A stretch of 64,000 nucleotides of DNA from the NCBI RefSeq assembly GCF_027595985.1, contig NC_073305.1, forward strand, positions 180,623,949 through 180,687,948, given 5' to 3'. A program made the translations under genes and the position numbers. Source of the stretch: Sorex araneus. Its lineage: Eukaryota; Chordata; Mammalia; Eulipotyphla; Soricidae. Below the pieces are notes generated by a model. The model did no database searches and had not been told where the DNA came from. It saw only the letters and a program-made list of their open reading frames with translations. Shown here piece by piece: positions 34,116 to 44,951 of this stretch; position 1 is the first letter of the stretch, and each line of letters begins with the position of its first letter.

Positions 34116-34481
34116 CTTCATGAGCAGAGGGGAGAAGGCAGATGGAAATAGAGAAGGGATCACTAAGAAAATGATGGCTGGAGGAACCAGTTGGGATGGG
34201 AGATGTGTGCCGAAAGTAGATGATGGACCAAACACGATGGCCTCTCAGTGTCTGTGTTGCAAGCCATAATGCCCAAAATGAGAGTGAGAGTGTGGGGAAT
34301 ATTGTCTGCCTTAGAGGCAGGGGGAGGGTGGGAAAGGGGGGATATACCCGGGATATTGGTGGTGGGGAATGTGCACTGGTGGAGGGATGGATGTTTGATC
34401 ATTGTGAGATTGTAACCCAAACATGAAAGCTTGTGACTATCTCACGGTGATTCAATAAAATTTTTTAAAAAATTAAAAAAA
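34116..34481 (+). mobile_element. 5'-truncated L1 (3'UTR only)
   Basis: A 366-bp fragment of L1 3'UTR with GCAGGGGGAGGGTGGGAAAGG and GGTGATTCAATAAAATTTTTT at the end. The 19-bp TSD AGAAATTGGGTCTATGTTG at 34097-34115 and 34482-34500 is perfect, so the insertion is comparatively young. Confidence 0.94.
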
Positions 34482-34500
34482 AGAAATTGGGTCTATGTTG

Positions 34501-35785
34501 AGACTTCTTGAGATTCCTGTTTTGAGATTTCATATGAAATACATTCTTAACATATATGTGCACAATAATTTGGATGTTCTGAAATTAATTGGGAATTCTA
34601 AAGACTTTTGTGGTTTCTGGTTAATTCTGGATAATTCAGAAAATTGTATTTAAGAATATATTAAATCTCCTTGTCAATTGTGTTATAAAATGACTTTTAA
34701 TTGTGAACATCTATAGTCTATTGTCATTTATAGAACTGCTGTAATACCAAGAAGTCTGTGGGAAAAAATATGGGAATGATACTCCAGATTCCATATATGT
34801 TGTAGAACTTAACATAAAATTACAGTGCTTTGGTAAAAATGCAACACAAAAATTTTAGGAGATCGATACTTTCCACTTGTCACTGAATGGACTACTCAGA
34901 ATCAACATAATTTGATCTACCAAAACCTGGTAGATTGTAACATTCTTGGTATATTCTTATTGTAAAAACGAATGGAAACATTCACTTTTCTCTCTTCCTG
35001 ATACCTTAAGTATGTTTTTTTAGTGCTTCCATGAAAATGTTTTGATATAAACACAGGAACACAGACAATGCTGTGACTTTTTTATAGATAAATTTGAAAT
35101 CAGTTATCGTTCTGAACTTTTGTACAGAATGTTAGAGGAAGTGCTATTTTAGAATTTAAGATTAACCTCAACTGAGAGGAATAGTTTAATCCCTTATTTA
35201 AAGGGTTCCAGCCTCCCAGTAGGATGAAAAAAATAGTTCCCTGAATACTGAGGAACCTCAACTATTGATCCCCCAAACACAAATCCAACAGGTGGATTCT
35301 GATGGTAATGTTTTCTTATAAAACACTGAGTCTTTGTCATATTAAGCCTAAATACTTAACTTAAGCTTTAGTTGCCCTGAGAATGGCCCTAAATTTCTAG
35401 CACCATGTTCCACCAAGGGTCCCAGAAGATCTTGGAGCAGGTTGTCATGTTTCAACACAGAGGGCTTAAGGGCCCATAAGTAATTTGACTATAGTCGGCC
35501 AAGCGTGCTATTATGAGACAGGCTCAGATCTAATGGGAAAACAATCATATTAGAAGCACTCTCTGGGGTTAGGAAAAGCTCAAACAAACTATCTGAGGCC
35601 TGTGGTTTGGAAAATATGACAATATGCTTCCTGGGTACTATGTACTAAAAAGAACTTCAGATTCCTGTCTAGATAGCACTACTCAGTGGAGGCTGATGCC
35701 TAAGGAAAAAACAAAGTGACATGACTTCTGCACCCAGAGACACTATTTAAGCTCAATCTAAATTTATAACTTAAAGAAATCTGTG
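34501..35785. other. Unique sequence
   Basis: No gene or repeat recognised. Confidence 0.35.
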
Positions 35786-36044
35786 TAATTATCTGTTCTT
35801 ACTGTGCTTATGAATAATAACTGGCGACACTTATTAGAAGCAAGCTTGCTCTGTTACTATAAGCCTTTAGGAGATTAGCACTAAGTAACTTCTCCATGTC
35901 TCCATTGTGAGACTTGTTGGTACTGTTTTGCAATGGAGACATTACTTAGTGCTAATCTCCTAAAGGCTTATAGTAACAGAATAAGCTTGCTTCTAATAGG
36001 TGTCGCCAGTTCTTATTCATAAGCACAGTAAGAACAGATAATTA
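35786..36044. repeat. Large inverted repeat, 103-bp arms, SINE-like spacer
   Basis: Left arm 35786-35888 and right arm 35942-36044 are inverted copies with no indels and about four mismatches (about 96% identity). The 53-bp spacer reads TGTCTCCATTGTGAGACTTG and GGTACTGTTTTG, which is minus-strand SINE A body. An inverted copy of GTCTCCATTG lies at the spacer's other end. Could form a long hairpin or cruciform. Confidence 0.92.
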
Positions 36045-37916
36045 AAGGTAAAGTACTAAAGGTAAAGAAAATGCTACATTTCAGTGCATGTCTTTTGATG
36101 GAAATCAGATTCTGTTTTTAGTCTTTATTATTTTTAATTTTTTTCTTATAAACTGGAATGAATACCAAATTTTTCTGTGATTTTTGGTGCACATGTTTTC
36201 AGTTGTTTATTTTCCTAGTTAATTTGCACTGATTAACAATTGGGATAGTCTTCACCATGAAAAGTGGAGATTAAGAAGTTGATATAAACTGCAGATTCCA
36301 CTAGTGATGGTGAGGTTTTCTTGAATGCCTGAGGATACCATAGATTTCCTTCTTTAGAGAAGGAAAACATGTCATCTGAGTACTTTAATACAGATGAGAT
36401 ATTTTCCAGAGTTGCAGTTTATTTTAGTTTTAACCTTTTTCTCTTTCACCAAAGATTTAGACACAATTCCTTACATGGACTGATCTATGCTTAGGACTAT
36501 GAGTGTCCCTATGAAGAAAATGGACAAAACAACCTCTGAATTATGGAATACCTTCAGAAGTTTCAAGGACAAGACTATTAAGAAACACAATATTTGCCAC
36601 CTCAAAATATGTCTTAGATAAATGCTTATATTCATCAGAGGGGTTCTGAAGTTAGAAAATAGTTTAAATTTGAAGGCCACTCAACACACCAGATCAGTTT
36701 TTTTTATTTTTTATTCTACTCTTCTTCCATGATGATCTCATTTATAAAATGAACAACCAACATTGGGGACTAAAAAAAAAGCACAAAAGTGAGATTTGTT
36801 ACTCATAACTGTGTCACTATATTAGAGCTCCCAAGAAAAGGAATAAAAAATGATTTCATTAGGAATCAATATTTACCAAAAGCCCCAACTTCTATAGAAA
36901 TGGAAGGAAGAACAGATAGTATGTATTGAAACTGACTCAAATAAATTAGAAACTTCAACAAGGAAACATGTTCTTGTCTTACTGTTCTCTACTGCCCCCA
37001 GACCTAAAGATTAGAATAAGCTTGTCATTTTGTTCCTAGTTTGCTTAAGTTAGCAGAGAATGTTGAGGAATATCAGGGAACCAGACCACATGGAGATTTT
37101 ATTGTTAATTCAGATGCTTACCGGTTCCCAATCTATCCTTTCTTCTCTGTTCCTTTTCTCTATAAAACCCCTTCTTGTGAGCATGAAGAGAAGACAGTTG
37201 ATTTGAGGACATGAATCCATCGTTCTTTGACCTGCCAGCATGCTGCCAATGAAGCTTTCCCTTGACCCATCACCTTTCCTCATTTGACTTGCCATGAAAC
37301 AGGTGTGGGACAATTACATTATTTTTTTCAGTTACATTATTTATATAAAAAAGTAAAATGATAATTCAAGAAATATGGTTGCAGTAATTGTTTAAATTTG
37401 TAGTATTGACATGCAAAGTTACTGGGCACCACCAGACAAAACTGATTCTCTACCATTCTCCTTATGGCATGTGGCTTTATGTAATGGAAGTATTGAGTAA
37501 GTTGCCAGCTGGGACTGAATGGGAAGTCACAGAGCAATAAGAGGTAGCCACTATCACCCTCAAAAAGACCCAGAACCAACTGGATAGAAAAGAGGGGCTT
37601 TCTTAGAAATAAAATAACTTAAGTTTGGAAGTACATGTACAGCAGAGTGGAGAACAGCTTCAGAGAGAGGGAAAGAGTGTCTGGTTTTATGTCCAGTAGA
37701 GATAGAGCAATGTAATAGCTATAAATATTCTAGTAAAAAGTCTAGCAGTCTCCACACCTGTCCTGTGTCATATTAAAGAACCCACAGGACAGCTCCTGAC
37801 CCTAATATCACAAGCTCAGCTGAGTTGAAAAGAAATTCCAAAGAAGGGTTATTGAGGCTCTTGAACAAAAGTCAAGAACAGAGATCAGATATTCCCTTTT
37901 ATATCACATACCTCAT
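36045..37916. other. Unique AT-rich sequence
   Basis: Nothing recognised. Confidence 0.35.
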
Positions 37917-38505
37917 TGTTGGGGACTGCTCAGGACCCTGAACAAAAGAGGACCCCGAAACCTTTACCCTGGACAAACCAGAAAATTCCATTACCAGCTT
38001 TGCATGACCTGAGGCAAAGGTGCCCTTGTGACAAAGGAAATAGCCAAACTCAAGAAGGTAAAAGTAGCCCAGGGCAGTTAACTAAGAGACACCATAAAGC
38101 CCTAAAGTAGAGTGCCTTCCTCTACACTAATAGCCTTGTGCATTCCTCCTGCCAGATGCTCCTGCCAGATAAACCCTTGCCTTCCTCTCCCCACTATTTC
38201 TCAATCTACTCTTGAAGAATGTTGTAAGCCCACCAAAATACGCCCCGAACCTTTCCTTATTTGGTCTGAGAAGACACTTCCCTGATGATTGACAACTTAT
38301 GTACCAAACCCCTGCTAAGAAAAGTATAAAACCAGCATGGCTGTTAATAAAGCTGCTCTTGATCGGCATGTGTCGTCTTGGGCCCTCTGTTTACTAACCT
38401 CACTAGTCTTATTTCAGGTCGGGACCCTCACAGAATCCACCCAATTAGGAGCGCTTTCCACTGTTGTCTCTCCGCGGGCCGGAGAGATCTCCGGGGGAAC
38501 GCGCA
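37917..38505 (+). mobile_element. Solo LTR with perfect 6-bp TSD
   Basis: A 589-bp block begins TGTTGGGGAC and ends GGAACGCGCA, flanked by the perfect 6-bp repeat CCTCAT (37911-37916 and 38506-38511). TATAAAA is at 38325-38331 and AATAAA at 38346-38351. The TGTTGGGG start and the TATA/AATAAA spacing are shared with the LTR at 33406-33920. A 6-bp TSD fits class II endogenous retroviruses. It is solo: no primer-binding site or viral gene follows. Confidence 0.88.
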
Positions 38506-38554
38506 CCTCATTAACACTTTTTTATTATGATCGCTATTTGTGTTTCATCCAAAT

Positions 38555-38700
38555 GTGTTCAGGACTCACTCCTGGCTCTGTCCCCAGGGTTCACCCCTAG
38601 AGGGACTTAGGGATCCTTATAGGGTACAGGGATTGAACAAAGGTTGACTATGTGCAAGGCAAGTGCTCTACCTGCATGTCTTCTGCCCTATGTGCTTCTT
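38555..38700 (-). mobile_element. SINE B
   Basis: TTCAGGACTCACTCCTGGCTC, GTACAGGGATTGAACAAAGG, GTGCAAGGCAAGTGCTCTACC in reverse family order. Confidence 0.7.
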
Positions 38701-39869
38701 TAAAATAAGTGTTAAGTGATATGTCAAACTCTAGGTTGATCTCTATTTACCCTCAGTCCTTTAAAGGTGTTGTGTAATTGTCTTCAAGTCGCATGTGCTA
38801 TGGTTGCAAAAGTCATTTGTTAATTTAACCAAATTATCCCTTTGCAAAGAAATCTTCATCCTGATAATTGTAGGATGCTATTTAATAAATTGGGGTGTGT
38901 GGTGTATTTGTGTGTGTGTGTTTGTGCGTGCATGTACACATATGCGTGCATTCTAGGCACTGTTCTAAGCATTTTGTAAGTATCAATTCTTGCATGTATC
39001 TATAAATTCTCATAAAAATTCTATGGCAGACACTCTTATTATCTCGATCATTAGATAAGTGAATGAGCTAAAGAAAAATTACTCCACTACTCACTAAGTC
39101 ATTCATAGACTGGGCGTGAATGCAAGTACTCTGACTCCAGAGTCCTGCAGCTAACCTTTTGAGACCTTGTATTTAGGTGTACCTTGTATTTTTGAGGGAA
39201 GTGACTCCCTAGCAGAGTTAAGGACCTGGGGACACTTCCTATGACTGTCAAAGCAACGGTCAGGTCTGATGGTTTGGTGCTCAGGTTCACACACTCAGGA
39301 ACCAACAGGACTATTTGCAGTGGTGTTGGGCAGGGGACAGCCTGGGGGTGGGGGTGGGGAGGTGGGGGGAGCAATTCTGGGTGGAGTGGGGCCGGGGGCA
39401 GAGGGGCAGAGGAAAGGGGAGAGGGTAGATACCAGGGCCTTGCATAAACAAGGCCTGTGTTCCGACTTTTGAACTATCTCTTCAACTTCGAAAATGTGTT
39501 TGTTTTAAAATTCAGAAGCCATTTCAAATGCCTTCTCTACAAGAATAAAGTACATAAGAACATAACAATATGTATTAATGGTAAAAAAATGAAACATTGT
39601 ATGATGTTAAGTGCTATCTTGTTTGCATTTAGGTCATTTGCATTTTACCTGTCAGCCTCGGTTTTGTTCATATTTTGACAATTATTTGTTTCCAACAAAT
39701 GAAACATTTTTCTCTTAAAGATGAGTGTTCAGTATTTGTGCATATTTATATATAGCAGTAAATATCTATTTATAATATGTTTGAATATTTCATTTTATTT
39801 AATGATGATAACTGGAGAGTCCTACAAAGTATCATAAATTTAAATTTGTATATTTAAGCTAGAAATGGA
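38701..39869. other. Unique sequence
   Basis: A GT-rich low-complexity stretch at about 38890-38945 and a G-rich tract at 39340-39420; no gene. Confidence 0.4.
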
Positions 39870-40022
39870 GGGCTGAGGAACAATAAGGGGTTAAGGCACT
39901 TGCCTAGCATTTGGCTGACCCCAGTTCCATCCCCATCCCAGAACTTACAGGTGATTGGTTCCCCAAGCACAGCCACGAGTGATCCCAGAGCACCACTGTG
40001 TGACCTCAAATTCGTCACCTAA
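39870..40022 (+). mobile_element. SINE B, degenerate
   Basis: GGGCTGAGGAACAATAAGGGG, GGCTGACCCCAGTTCCATCC, CCCAAGCACAGCCACGAGTG in order. Confidence 0.6.
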
Positions 40023-40364
40023 ATAAATATTTACAAATATATATTTTTAAAATTATAAATTCCCTCCAAATTTCACCAAACTGACAGCCCAGTAGGAACA
40101 CACTGAATTAGATGGGAGAGTAGCTTAGGATATACCACCTAAGGTCAATAAACAACAACAAAATAACATAGAAGGATTAACTAGTAACATAGAGCTAACT
40201 AACTCCTCAGATTTACTTAATGGTTTAATGACACCAGGGTGAGATACAACATTTTCACAATTTTCTTTTACTGAAGTTGTTATCTTTTCAATAACTCCAT
40301 TATCCATTTACTTGCAACAAGCAATATGAAATAAATTGTTTTGTACCTGCTAAGGCAGCAGGCT

Positions 40365-40500
40365 TAGGGGATAGGTGAGAAATTGGGAACAGTGGTGGAA
40401 AAAAGGTAATGCTGATGGTGGGACTGGTTTGGAATATTGAATGCCCATAGTAATTGGACTATGAACAACTTTGTAAACCATGGTGTTAAATAAAGTAAAA
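40365..40500 (+). mobile_element. L1 3'UTR remnant
   Basis: GGGATAGGTGAGAAATTGGG, GATGGTGGGACTGGT, ACTATGAACAACTTTGTAAACC and TTAAATAAAG match the 3' end of the old L1 around 9190-9290. Confidence 0.6.
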
Positions 40501-40650
40501 GAAGCAATGGGAAAACTAGAAATAAACTTTCATCACCTGAAGGAGTGAATTAAGTAACTTCTGTAGTGTCATAATTTCAAAAGTCCATTCAACAGATAAC
40601 ATTTGATTGTCATTAACAGGATATAATTCAGTGAGTTTTCTCCTAACTGT

Positions 40651-40960
40651 ATTACTGTCATCCTGTTGCTCATCATTTGCTCGAGTAAGTGCCAGTAATG
40701 TCTTCATTTGTCCCTGTTGCGTGCTAGTGTAGCCTGATGGTGTATTAGGGGCTCTTTGAGGGTCAGGGGAATGAGGACTGTTGTTATTACTGTTTTGGGC
40801 ATATCGAGTATGCCACGGGTAGCTTGCCAGGCTCTGCTGTGTGGGTGAGAAACTCTCGGTTGTTTGCCAGTCTCTTACAGAGGGACAGAAACTTTTGGGG
40901 CAGCCTCTAATCACCTTTACAGGTGTTCCCAGTCTAACGAATATAAGCTTTTGCTCGACT
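40651..40960 (-). mobile_element. RTE internal-deletion derivative without a tRNA head
   Basis: On the minus strand it carries GGAACACCTGTAAAGGTGAT, which matches the RTE 5' region at about 57555-57580 and is absent from tRNA-headed SINE A copies. It then has the SINE A body, the long extra segment (CCCCTGACCCTCAAAGAGCC, GGCTACACTAGCACGC) and the RTE 3' end. Confidence 0.8.
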
Positions 40961-40989
40961 GGCATGTTCTAACGATCTGCACACTGACA

Positions 40990-41283
40990 GATACGTACCT
41001 GCCTGCATCTCTTGGCAGCACCTGGGACATCTGCGGTCTCAGTTGATCTCCTTGAGGTTGATGGAGTGCACGGGGAGGTTGTTGAGCAGCTGGCAAAGCA
41101 GGACCCTATCACGGAATTTCTGTGTCAGGTTGAACACCTGTGCCGAGACCCAGGTCACCTGGTGGTTGACTCACAGCACCACACAGTGGATGAGCCACTG
41201 CATGCACTCCCGCCAAGGTGCTATATCAAAAGACGCAGCAACTCTGCCTGGCTGGGACAGATGGCAACCCTGCGGTCACCGCT
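40990..41283 (-). pseudogene. VAV3: VAV-family exon 1 fragment (closest to VAV3)
   Basis: Minus-strand translation from about 41223 gives WRECMQWLIHC, then [26 protein letters not shown] and [14 protein letters not shown], which I recognise as the N-terminus of the VAV guanine-nucleotide exchange factors (calponin-homology domain), closest to VAV3. Two in-frame stops interrupt it (in the loop after HC..VL and after LKEIN). Similarity stops after RPQMSQ, and the next bases are GTGCTG, a plausible splice donor; so the fragment looks unspliced, exon 1 with flanking intron, and not a normal processed pseudogene. The assignment rests on memory of the family. Confidence 0.65.
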
Positions 41284-41388
41284 GTGGTCGCTTCAGCAGC
41301 ACATATACTAAAATTGGAACTGTATAGAGAAGATTAGCATGACCCCTGTGCAAGGAGGACACACAAATTTGTGAAGCGTTCCATATTT
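41284..41388 (+). pseudogene. RNU6: U6 snRNA pseudogene
   Basis: Starts GTGGTCGCTTCAGCAGCACA and contains ATACTAAAATTGGAAC, AGAGAAGATTAGCATGACCC and GTGAAGCGTTCCATATTT: the whole 107-nt U6 spliceosomal RNA with roughly nine substitutions. Changes include the conserved CAGCACATAT-preceding CGG (here CAG) and CGCAAGGATGACACGCAAAT (here TGCAAGGAGGACACACAAAT). No U6-type upstream promoter elements are seen, since VAV-like sequence adjoins its 5' end, so it is unlikely to be expressed. Confidence 0.95.
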
Positions 41389-41642
41389 CTCCTAACAGTG
41401 ATTAAAAATGTTCACTAAGCAATCAGATTTATTTTTTTCAAGAGGTATCATTAGTTGAGAATATAATGGGATCATTAAAATATTTATGTTATATCTAAGT
41501 GATGAATCCTTTATAAGTTTCTTAAGCAACCAATATTTTGAGAAATAATATATAAACATCTAATTTTTATTACAGATGAAATATTTTATCAATACCTAAC
41601 TTTTATTAGAAATGGAATATCACTTATATCACTTTTCATGCC

Positions 41643-42525
41643 ATTGACCTTCGATTTGCTTTGGTGGGCACCAGTAACGTCTCCATTCATCCCTGTTGCG
41701 TGCTACTATAGCCCAATGGCATCTACTCACTCCAGGAACACGAAGAGTCTCAGACTGCTCATTCAAGCTTTTGACGAAGAAGTCTGACGATCTCATAGGT
41801 GGATGGCCACGCAGTCTTTTGACGTCCCATGGAATCCAGTCGGTAACAGCTCTAGTCCAGTGGTCATCTATAAATCACATTATGTGTCTGGCCCATCTGA
41901 TTTTTGACACTTTGGCAAACAAGACAGTGTCCCTGATTCTTGATTGTCAAAGGAGGTCAGAACTCCCAATTCCTTCTCTCACTTGAATGAAGGACGGTCA
42001 GGCAAAACCATTAGTTGAATATGATGTGGTCAATTTCATTGTGGAACTGTCCACAGGGAGACTCCCATGTCCAATGTTTAGATTTGGCCTTCTGGAACTG
42101 TGAGTTATTATGGATGGTCTTGGTTGACATGATAAACTCAAGCAGTCTCTCACCCTGTTCATTCCATTTTAGGCCATGGGTCTCAATATCGAGTTCTTTG
42201 GGCAACCTTCTTGGTTCTATCTTGGCATTAAAATCACCGACAATGATCTTGTAGAAGGTGTGGTCTTCTTCATAGAACTTCTCCAGTTCCATGTAGAACT
42301 TCTCAATTTTTTCTTCATTGTAGTTGGATGTTGGTGCATAGACCATGAAGATAGAAACTGCCAGCAGGGAGCCACATCTATTCAAGTGTAATTACCCGAT
42401 TTGGGTTGCTAGGAAGTAGAATGAATCAATGCTCATGGCCAAGTTTGTGTTGACAAGGACACCGACACCACTGACACTTCTATTGTCACATGTTCCAAGG
42501 AACAGTTCTTTCCCCATGTCGAAAC
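41643..42525 (-). mobile_element. RTE LINE with internal deletion
   Basis: Minus strand. The 42384-42011 part codes FMVYAPTSNYNEEKIEKFY, KIIVGDFNAKI and HNEIDHIIFN, the endonuclease of an RTE-clade LINE (GDFNAK and the DH catalytic region visible). At about 42000 it jumps directly to the ORF's C-terminal part (DWIPWDVKRL, RWSDFF-like, then the ATGGAGACGTTACTGG end at about 41680). The reverse transcriptase is missing. The 5' side ends in a TATC/TATA microsatellite at 42525. Confidence 0.88.
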
Positions 42526-42582
42526 AATATCTATCTATCTATCTATATAGATATATCTATATATATATCTATATATATTTAT
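42525..42582. repeat. (TATC)n/(TA)n microsatellite
   Basis: CTATCTATCTATCTATATAG then TATATC units; abuts the RTE 5' end. Confidence 0.9.
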
Positions 42583-42584
42583 TA

Positions 42585-43516
42585 GTGGCCACTATGAAAT
42601 TAAATATCACCCAAAGAGTGAAATGAAAATTTATATATTCCAAGAAAACATTGGGATGAGCTAAGATGATTAGAAGAGCTTAAACAACACAGTTTAATTA
42701 AGCTTTATTTTAGAATGTGAATACAAGAGGAGAGGAGAAATATATATGAGGCTCTGTTTCAAGTGGGAAAAGCTATTGAAATCACAATGTATCAAAAATA
42801 ATAGAAAGCTATACTTAGAATACTTGTTTTATACAGATTGGCTAATAATCTAATAGGTTTTTAGAATAATTTCACACTGCATAAAATCATTAAAGCAATA
42901 CTTTGAAAGTTCAAGACGACTTTCAAAAGAGGCTGGTTCATTTTTCATGTGGCACCAAAGAGGCTTCAATGTTGAGGAAATGCTGATCAGTGTGAGAAAA
43001 TGTCAAAAACCTCCCTCTATGAAGCATTGAACATGTGAGAATAAAAGATGCTGACCCGAGAATCTCAACAAAAGAGTGTCAAAATTACCCAGATAATAGT
43101 AACAATAGGGAATAGATGAGGGTGGTGGCTTACAGTATAAATCTTCCTGTTCCTCACCCATAGTTCAACCTAGCATGCATTGCTCAAATTGTATGTATTG
43201 AATGTGCGCATTGAATAATATGTATTATTATACATAATAATATTATGTATTATTCTGTCTGTACTGTCTTCATTAAATATTAAAAAGGAAAGAATAATCA
43301 CTCTGCATGACCATTCCACATAAAACTGACATACGTGCACCAATGGTATAAGAGAAGTTGACCTCATTTAGGAAACTTTGAAAATTCAGAAATCAGGGAT
43401 GAAATAATGGCTTAACAGGAAGTCAAAGTGATCCAGGAAACATTTTGAAATAAATATTGGCAAGATATGATTAAAAGTCACAAAATCACAAGTAATCAGT
43501 AAAATACAGTAAGATT
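42585..43516. other. Unique AT-rich sequence
   Basis: Nothing recognised before the L1 target site. Confidence 0.4.
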
Positions 43517-43530
43517 AAAGATGAGTAGAG

Positions 43531-43946
43531 CCCGCTTCCCGCCGCCTGGACTCCCCGAGACCTTCCAGCCGCCCCAGCCCGTGTCCTCTGCGCCCCGGCT
43601 CCTCCCCGGGCCCCCTAACTGCGGCCTGCCCTCGCAGGAAGACACTGGGGGCGTGTCCTGTATGTTAGTGGGCGTGGTCTAAAAGTGGGCGTGGCCTCCT
43701 CTCAGAGCGGCCAACGCTAACGCGGCCGCAGTTATTCATTGATACCTCAGCTCAATCCGTACTTGTATGTTTTTGAAAATTCACTTTTGCAATCTCTAAC
43801 ACACAAAATAGCCATTAGCTTAGTCTGACACTATAAAAGCTCTCATTTAATAACGGAAGTTTAGCACGATCAGAAAACCTTCTTTCCACAAGAAGGAAAA
43901 AGGAACAAATAACTACAGAGCTCCAACTCTATACTTCCGTAACAAT
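43531..43946 (+). promoter_or_regulatory. L1 5'UTR / internal promoter
   Basis: GC-rich first 210 bp, then AT-richer. It has three GGGCGTG boxes (43649-43655, 43670-43676, 43687-43693), KLF/Sp-type sites, and GCGGCCGC near 43722. There is no TATA box at the start. It is a single copy with no tandem monomers, unlike the composite retroposons. Promoter function is inferred from position. Confidence 0.7.
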
Positions 43947-44909
43947 ATGAAGAAGCAGCGAAAATCCCCTCCACCAAGAGAGGGAGAAGAAAAAATTCCA
44001 GAAACATCAATGGGGGCTACTCACATCTATGACCTCTCAGATAAACAATTTAGAGAGGAGATCTGGAGGAGAGTCGACCTACTCCAAGCAACCATGGAAC
44101 AGACATCCAATAAACTAAGGGAGGAGATGAATGAAGCGCTGGAACGGTCTACCAAGAAAATTCAGGAAGAAATGAGAGCAGAAATGAGAGCAGAAATTTC
44201 AAATCTTCGAACGGAAATCTCACAAATAAAGGAATCGGTAGATGAAATAAAAATCCCACTAGATGCCCTCAACAGTAGAATGACTACAGCTGAAGAAAGA
44301 ATCAGCGACCTGGAAGATGAGCTGCAGAAAGCTTATAGACAACAACAAATCATGGCCAAAGACCTCAAAATGGCTATAGAGCGAATCAGAGCCCTGGGGG
44401 ATGACTTCAAGAGAAACAACATAAGAATCATTGGAATACCAGAACCACAGGGAAGTAACCCCAATGAAAAAAACACAGTCAAAGACATCATTGCTAAGAA
44501 ATTCCCAGAGCTGGAGAAGGCAGGCATCCAGATACAAGGAGTCCGAAGAGTACCAGCAAAAAGAGACCCGAATAAAAAGACTCCAAGGCACATCATAGTC
44601 AGAATGACGGATGCTATGGATAGAGACACAATTCTGCAAGCAGCAAGGTCAAAGAAGGAAATTACATACAAAGGAGCACCACTCAGATTTACAGCAGACC
44701 TGTCAGAGGAAACCCTCCGAGCCCGAAGACAATGGTGGGACATAGTGAAAAGACTCAACGAAATGAATGCCTCACCAAGAATACTTTATCCGGCTAAACT
44801 CTCACTCAAACTCGAAGGAACCATACACTACTTCTCGGATAAACAACAGCTCAGGTCCTTCATAGACTCAAAACCAAACTTGAAAGAAGGTCTCAAGGGG
44901 CTACTGTAA
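43947..44909 (+). CDS. L1 ORF1 protein (320 aa), intact
   Basis: ORF1p is the nucleic-acid-binding chaperone that coats L1 RNA as trimers in the cytoplasmic ribonucleoprotein. ATG at 43947 (AACAATATGA) is the first in the frame and matches the basic MKKQRK start. Residues about 45-150 form a heptad-rich coiled coil (LREEMNEALERSTKKIQEEM), with an 8-residue repeat MRAE-MRAE near 72-79. The RNA-recognition fold begins at N157 with NNIRIIGIPE, and a basic C-terminal domain (DRDTILQAARSKKEITYKG through the end) follows. Length is close to the human protein (338). No stop or frameshift. It is followed by ORF2 in the same frame, separated by its TAA and 42 nt. Confidence 0.95.
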   Translation: MKKQRKSPPPREGEEKIPETSMGATHIYDLSDKQFREEIWRRVDLLQATMEQTSNKLREEMNEALERSTKKIQEEMRAEMRAEISNLRTEISQIKESVDEIKIPLDALNSRMTTAEERISDLEDELQKAYRQQQIMAKDLKMAIERIRALGDDFKRNNIRIIGIPEPQGSNPNEKNTVKDIIAKKFPELEKAGIQIQGVRRVPAKRDPNKKTPRHIIVRMTDAMDRDTILQAARSKKEITYKGAPLRFTADLSEETLRARRQWWDIVKRLNEMNASPRILYPAKLSLKLEGTIHYFSDKQQLRSFIDSKPNLKEGLKGLL

Positions 44910-44951
44910 GACAAGGTGGAGCCACATAAAAACAACAAATACCACAGAAAT

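Larger units (their letters stand above)
40651..41385 (-). mobile_element. Composite retrocopy: RTE derivative + VAV3-like exon + U6
   Basis: Three unrelated sources lie between the near-perfect repeats TTTCTCCTAACTGT (40637-40650) and TTTCTCCTAACAGT (41386-41399), 13 of 14 identical, so they probably inserted together. On the minus strand the order is antisense U6, VAV3-like exon 1 plus flanking sequence, then an RTE deletion derivative ending in an ACAGTAATACAG tail at the TSD. That orientation makes the RTE tail the 3' end of the inserted copy. Confidence 0.7.

Noticed and set aside
37917-38505. Complete provirus
   Set aside because: A TSD closes directly around a single LTR, and no gag, pol or env-like frame is near.
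41012-41327. Plus-strand ORFs of 94-99 codons
   Set aside because: They are antisense to the VAV-like exon and run into U6; open by chance.
41284-41388. Functional U6 gene
   Set aside because: Several changes at conserved positions and no upstream U6 promoter; the 5' flank is VAV-like sequence.
44916-44951. GTG at 44916 as the ORF2 start (1284 aa)
   Set aside because: The ATG at 44952 matches the conserved ORF2 N-terminus; the upstream 12 codons are inter-ORF spacer.
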